Positions 58,554 to 64,000 of a stretch of DNA of 64,000 bases are shown one piece after another. Under the pieces are notes generated by a model. The model was not told the DNA's origin and ran no database searches. It saw only the letters and a program-made list of their open reading frames with translations. This stretch comes from Siphonodentalium dalli (Eukaryota; Mollusca; Scaphopoda; Gadilida; Siphonodentaliidae): contig CP136069.1 in NCBI GenBank assembly GCA_032622095.1, positions 102,330,278 to 102,394,277 on the forward strand, written 5' to 3'. Within the stretch, counting starts at the first letter, position 1, and each line of letters begins with the position of its first letter. The position numbers and the translations under genes are program-made.

Positions 58554-61477
58554 GGGGTCATCTCAAAACTACTATCGGGAAATCAGCCTATTTCCCGATA
58601 GCATATATATGCAGTTATCGGGAAATTATCGGGAAATGACGCAACGTTTTTCGGGAAATTATCGGAATATTTACATAGTCTATCGGGATTCTATCGGAGT
58701 TAACTTTCATTTTGGAGTATCATATTCCGAAAACAACGTGCATGTTGTTTGGAAAGTTTCTGAATGGGGATTACTCCAGACTTTTATCGGGATTTTATGT
58801 TTTATAGGCCTATCTTTTATATTATTGATTTAATAGTTTCCTAATATGAGAAATCGTTTGTATCATAAAGTTTTACAGTATCAGCTGGGGGACACATGTC
58901 GTAGAACTATTATATGTTATACTGTGGTTATCAGTAGGTGCTACATACGTACAATATCGGTATTTTACCCGGACAATACACCCACCCATCGGGAAATCTT
59001 CAAAATCAATTAGCGGGGAGCATACCCAAATATGTATGCAGTTGTATACTATCTCAAAGCTTTTGTTTGTAATATGTATAAATACATCCGACTTTTAAAT
59101 GTGGAGGAAATAAAGATATAAATATATTATAGCAAATTTATGTAAACGACTTGTATTTATTCGCGAATCGCCGACGACACAATTAATGCATGCACATGCA
59201 ATCGAGTGCAGTCTTAACATGAGATGTCGTATGTTCTATTTTTAGCCCAATTCCAGGAATTAGGGTCATCGATATTTACGTTTCTGGGAACAACACACGT
59301 GGCATTGCAGTTCGAGTATGTCTTGAAGAAGACAAAATCATTATCAGATTTCACACAGTGAACAGATTTTAAAAATAAAACAATTTCAAACATGGGCCTG
59401 TACGTATATTCCGAAAAAAATAGCCTAGGCGAAATTTATTGCAATGTGCGACAGAATTCGATGTGCTTTATAACGCAATTGTATTTTTGTTTACCAGCAC
59501 ATGCATGGATCGAAAACAACAAAACTAGCCAGTAGACAGCAGTAGAAAGAAAAATATAACTCCACAGTGGGTTAAACTTTAAGCATGTTATTTTGCTGTT
59601 ATGCCTACATTCTGCATGGTCATGCAGTTTCGAGGGGGGGGGGGGGCTGTTACAATGATCATGCATGCCATGAATATCTACTCGGTTCTCTACCCTTTAG
59701 TCAAGAGTATATAGAGATTCGTAACATGACATATGGGGGTGTGTCCTGTTGTACATGTAAAGGTTTAGCATTAACAATTTAGCAGTAATATTCCATAGTT
59801 TGTTCATGAATCGTTATATGGTAAATAAAGAGTGTCTATACAGACCTGTGAAAATATGAATGGAAAATTCCATACAAATCTGCAGTGCAAAAGTTATAAA
59901 TACGCGAAGCAATCATAACATTTAACTGGCAATTAAAGGTGTGCATGGGCTGCTTTTCATACTCAACATTAATTTCGTTTTCTGTAATTACTACTAATTA
60001 TAAATAGGCTGCATTTGAACATAGCCTAATTATGTTGACAGTGACGAATTTCACGATTGCATCGTCAAGGTAACTCGATGCGATTTATTTGTAGCAGGCC
60101 CCTATATTTCATCATCTTTTTTCAAAAAGATGGTCTTGCTAACTTTTATTTAGTTTGATATCTCAAATGCGCGTACTTTTAGCGATATTAATACCCAGTC
60201 CATCGTTTTAAAATGACTTGCCAATAAATATTATGTCATTTATGACGTGCATGATCGACGCATCGAAATGTGCAGGGATCTATCAATCATAACTGGGTCA
60301 AGTACGAACATACATATGAGGTTCTCAAAGGGGTAAACATTTTTGTCAGCGCTGATTATTTTGTTCTTGTGTGATTACTAATGTTCACATTCACTGCACA
60401 TTATCACTTAGATAGTCTCCAGGAAATTCGCCAAATTGTGATGTGAAGCATTAAAGAATTGACTGTGTAAAACTTGTGTTAATTTTTATTTGTGTCAGAA
60501 AAGGCGGCGAGCCGAACACGTGCAAGACGCGCCATTTTCAAAAATAATGATTTAGCGCATTTCACTATCTGAATTTTAAGAATTACCTTGTCAATTTTAC
60601 ACTGAGTATGGTTGATAAAAAAAATACACGGGAGAAATTATATTTATTGGCCGTAATTTTGAGAACAGATTTATTCTTGAATGATAAATCGAAATCCTGG
60701 TGGCGTGAATTGTTTACAAGATACTGATGGCGCCAAAAATAAGCGCAAATCAGGTGGGGAAAATCAGCCGAACAATATAGTTCTCAAACACTGTTTGAAG
60801 CCAATGTGTAGTAATTATCGTAATCTTATGGCATTTATTTCACATGTTTGGTAATTTATTCGATTTTTATCAAATATATATTTGAATGTTTTTATCATGT
60901 TCACTTTGGAACAGTCTATTGCTAGTGTTGAAGGGATACTACCTTTATGAAACCATTTATTTTTATGTTTCCTTCAGAGCGTTTCTAGGAGATATGTGCT
61001 GTATGAATAATATGCAAAAATAATTCAATGGACAATTTAATAACTTGGAATCAAAACTTGAAACGTGTAGAGTTTTAATTCTTTTAAACAAGCTTCCACC
61101 CCAATAAAAATGTGCTTACGAAGGAATTTGTGGACGAATCCAAAAGTAATGACAACACATTCAACCGGAAACAGAAACAAATAAATAAAACAGCATGCTC
61201 GATTCATCGATTATCAAAACAGACATATTTGTTCTTGAAATAAATGGGTAAATTATCGGAAAGTTGTACATTACTTTCGGGAAGTTATCGGGAAATTTTC
61301 GGGAAATCAGTGTGTTATCGGAATATTTAGATGAGGTATCGGAATATTTTCGCGAAATGGCGACCGCTCTATCGGGAACTATCGGGAACTATCGGGAAAT
61401 TTAGAAGATAGTTTTGAGTTATCGGTATCCTATCGGGATATATATCAGGATCCCGATAGTAGTTTTGAGATGACCCC
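58554..61477. mobile_element. PIF/Harbinger-like element with TAA duplication
   Basis: Perfect 27 bp TIRs start GGGGTCATCTCAAAACTACT (58554) and end as the inverse at 61477. TAA flanks both sides (58551-58553, 61478-61480). A 3 bp TWA duplication is the Harbinger hallmark. Both subterminal regions (58615-58800, 61255-61405) hold many TATCGGGAAAT words in the same orientation. The interior has no transposase or MADF/Myb ORF that can be recognised, so it is non-autonomous. Confidence 0.8.
59246..59372 (+). other. Possible terminal exon inside the Harbinger-like element
   Basis: A TTCTATTTTTAG acceptor-like site is followed by an open frame PGIRVIDIYVSGNNTRGIAV, RVCLEEDKIIIRFHTVNRF, a TAA stop, and AATAAA directly after it. 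No upstream exon or family is recognised. It may be a captured exon or coincidence. Confidence 0.25.
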
Positions 61478-61480
61478 TAA

Positions 61481-62514
61481 GTCATTAATCTGCACTGTGG
61501 AAAGGACAAAAAAGGCAAATTTCTATTAAAGACCAAATATACCCACATGCATTCACAACTCTCACAAAGGGTATGTTTTGAAAAATCGGAAGAGAACATC
61601 CTTATAGCAACCAATCCGAATTGCTTCTGACCATGTGCCTTTAATTGTTTCGAGTGCATGATGCCAACCTCATATAGCTAAATTATTTGAGATAGCTTTG
61701 AGATACAAGCTTCAAGCCAAATATATGAAAGTTATGTTGTCAGAAGCAATTCGGGTTATATACATGCAACAACCTCACAATACTCACACAACTATAATGA
61801 GTTACCACCAGCATGGCATTGTCTTCTGTCTGCTAATTTCCATAATTCAGTGAATTCAATATTTCAGTAAAATGTTACAACAATTATATAATGGTTATAA
61901 CAATCACAAAATATCGTTATTAAGTGTTATAAACACAGGGATCCGGGAATTTTTTTTTTTTTATATTTTATTATATTATGTCCAATTAAAAATAATATAC
62001 TAAAATAAAAATAAAAAATTCCAGGCCCCCTGTGGAGTTAAACTTATGTGCTATGGATGAAATGTAACAAGTGTAGGGTTTGCCCGATGAAATGCTATAT
62101 ATAGGCCTATTGTTTTGTTATATTCTCCCTGTGATATGCAGATACATATCATGGGCAGTTCATGGCATTATGAAGTTGATTTTTAAATAATCAAAGAAGA
62201 CTCACCAAAGCCTATCTGCAACATGTCTCCCTCGGTTATCTCACGTCATGCACAGCCCGTAATAATATTTGAATGTAATTGTTTGCGCAAATCCAAGCAG
62301 TGTACACAAGAACATATCAGTTAAATAGTTCCTTCCAGCAGGCCAGTTTAATCTGGTATACAGTTAACACTTTCTGTAGACAGTTATATACATGTATCAA
62401 TGAATAGCCATTTCCAAGAAGAAACTAATTAACAGCCGGTGAAATTATGTCAGTTTTTTTTAAAGAAAACACCAATTGGTTCACAATGTCTCCAAGAAAC
62501 AACACAACTCCTGA
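61481..62514. other. Spacer, nothing recognised
   Basis: It is AT-rich with only short frames. A duplicated word (AAGCAATTCGG/CCGAATTGCTT) occurs near 61615 and 61745 in inverted orientation. Confidence 0.4.
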
Positions 62515-63997
62515 TTAATCACTATCATGATTCCCTGCCTTTTTTGGCGTTGATGTCAATGGTCTCCGCTTCCTGCGTTGTCCTTTTTGTGGATTATCCA
62601 CAGACTGTCGCTTAGATTTCATTTGCTTTGATTGCTTGATCTTATTTTGTAATAATTCTTCACTGATTATTACCATATCTTTTTGGTGTGCGACATGACA
62701 GTCATCCCCGAGAAAATACTCAGCCATGCCGCTATCATTCTTCACAATGCTGCCACTGCCAAGGAAGTCTGGCAGCCCAGCCTCTGGATTCCATAGAGAA
62801 AACATGTATTAAATTTGTAGGTCTATTAGATTGCATACATTCATCAGAGCTGTTTTAGGTGGCATCCACTGACATGGCGCTGTATATTTGTCGGTATCAG
62901 GACGTTTCACAGAATACTGCCGTACCTCTTCGAATGTGAGAGATCCTTCTGGGACAGATGCTGGTGAGTAGAGCATCTGGATTAGTGAAACATAGGCATC
63001 TCGGTTAGACTTTGCGCCGACATTGAGTATGAAATCAGTGACTCGAAGAACTCTCTGCTTTTCAATGCTATTTCCAGTAATTTGGAATGGGATATTCCAT
63101 GGAATTTTGGAAGGAAATCATTTCCACCCACACACAGTAGTATCGCTATAGAGGCAGATACAGCTTTTCCAGGGCCAGGAAGAGATCTGTGATGTTGCAC
63201 ATCTCAGGGGACTGTTTCTGGAGCAGTATAAATACGCTGTTTATGAATGTATTATCCTGGTTTCGAGGCCAATTCAATGAAAGGGCAAAGATATGCAAAA
63301 TGACAGAATCAATGTCTGCAGACGTCACCAAGGCTAGGACAACATCATCTTGGTCTAGTTTCTCTTGTAGCATTCTCAGCCAGTCAATTTGTGCCATCTC
63401 GGCTTCACCTTTGCATTGCTTTATGTTGGTTATCATTGTCGTCGACGACAGCCCATCTGCACCATAGAGCGCACTTATTGGAGTCGAGAATTTCCCATTT
63501 AAATCGAAAAAAGCCTCACTGTCAACAATAATGTTGATGTTCGTCAACTCCAATTTATCGATATGCAAACCCAGGTAATTGTTGATGAGTCTCTTCCCTT
63601 CATCCGTGGTAGTAAGGGACTGCTTAGACAGAGTTGTATCACTCAACATAGCCGTGTCTCATTTAAGGTGAGCAACATTCAACTTATTCTTTTTTCTACC
63701 TGCCCTTGTCGCTGCTTTAAAGTCATCTGGTGTGAAACTATATTTCTCTTCACATATAATTACTGTTTCTAGGTTAGGCAGGCTCTTCGATAGGTATCGA
63801 ATGACTCCATTTTCCACATATTTCAAATATTGGTGGCCAGATGATGCGTGAGCTTTAAATTTCACACCTGCGAACTCCACTGTTGAAAACTTCACCCTGT
63901 GAGCCAAATCATCTGGGAAACCTTTGAAATCTGTGAAAGCTTTCGTTTTACTCTCGTCTGGTTCAGTAACATTTCTCATAATGTTCTCGATGAGCAT
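62515..63997 (-). pseudogene. XPG/FEN-like nuclease-fold ORF, multi-copy type, partial
   Basis: Reading starts beyond the window. A first segment (63997-63659) holds VKFKAHASSGHQYLKYVENG and ends at an in-frame TAA. The same frame continues with INIIVDSEAFFDLNGKFSTP, TNIKQCKGEAEMAQIDWL (acidic GEAE box), ALVTSADIDSVILHIFALSL (DxD box) and, after a frameshift near 63170, ILLCVGGNDFLPKFHGISH, matching the GNDFLP box of XRN/FEN enzymes. After another shift near 63060 come VTDFILNVGAKSNRDAYVSL, CQWMPPKTALMNVCNLIDLQ, a stop, and a Lys/Arg-rich tail to 62515. Order and acidic motifs indicate a PIN/XPG-type 5' nuclease fold. The breaks imply a pseudogene. Similar uncharacterised proteins are common in molluscs (from memory). 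Confidence 0.7.
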
Positions 63998-64000
63998 ACC

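Noticed and set aside
59436-59782. Cys/His-containing short frames near the G run at 59.63 kb
   Set aside because: Both strands are open only because of low complexity; no zinc-binding spacing or splice sites.

Overview
The window is animal nuclear DNA: AT-rich, intron-bearing and very dense in nested mobile elements. A lophotrochozoan, most likely a bivalve mollusc, is the best guess. The reason is the many hairpin-bounded elements carrying CCGT-type tetranucleotide runs plus roughly 150-165 bp core repeats, which resemble the pearl/Helentron-associated elements known from bivalves. No species can be named from the sequence.

One conserved host gene is supported. Two spliced exons on the + strand (42135-42224 and 53511-53594) encode consecutive WD40 blades of WDR5, the WRAD/COMPASS scaffold. 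They are separated by an 11.3 kb intron filled with repeats. Neighbouring wdr5 exons were not found, so they probably lie outside the window or were missed.

Two further coding regions, both on the minus strand, belong to multi-copy invertebrate ORF families and are decayed. The first (about 25.9-31.6 kb) carries a TGCD-type motif and PIN/FEN-like acidic motifs, and is split by a 1.2 kb mobile element. The second (62.5-64.0 kb, cut by the window edge) has clear XPG/FEN/XRN-like nuclease motifs (GEAE, DID, GGNDFLP). Both carry stops or frameshifts.

The rest is mainly a transposon record. From 1.2 to 23.9 kb there are ACAGCT-rich repeats. A 5'->3' minus-strand LINE (PHD finger, EEP endonuclease, reverse transcriptase) appears to sit in them. 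The LINE is itself broken by a 4,012 bp Mutator-like element with 37 bp inverted repeats and a 9 bp target duplication, and by a 1.64 kb hairpin element whose removal restores the LINE frame. At least eight hairpin-element families (A-H here) share one plan: a 5' hairpin, a CCGT-rich run, decayed core repeats, and a 3' hairpin ending in (C)TnGTT or a T-rich tail. Several are inserted in one another at TT. From 36.9 to 40.4 kb lies a long-TIR element with arms of about 1 kb carrying a MADF-domain fragment. Other items are three TTAA-flanked foldback elements, a 2.9 kb PIF/Harbinger-like element (58.55-61.48 kb), a captured integrase fragment (56.8 kb), G/C-tract tandem repeats (50.9-52.0 kb) and several degenerate satellites.

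No CRISPR, prokaryotic operon, tRNA or rRNA gene was seen. The most unusual signal is the shared design, including a common core motif, of the otherwise unlike hairpin-element families.
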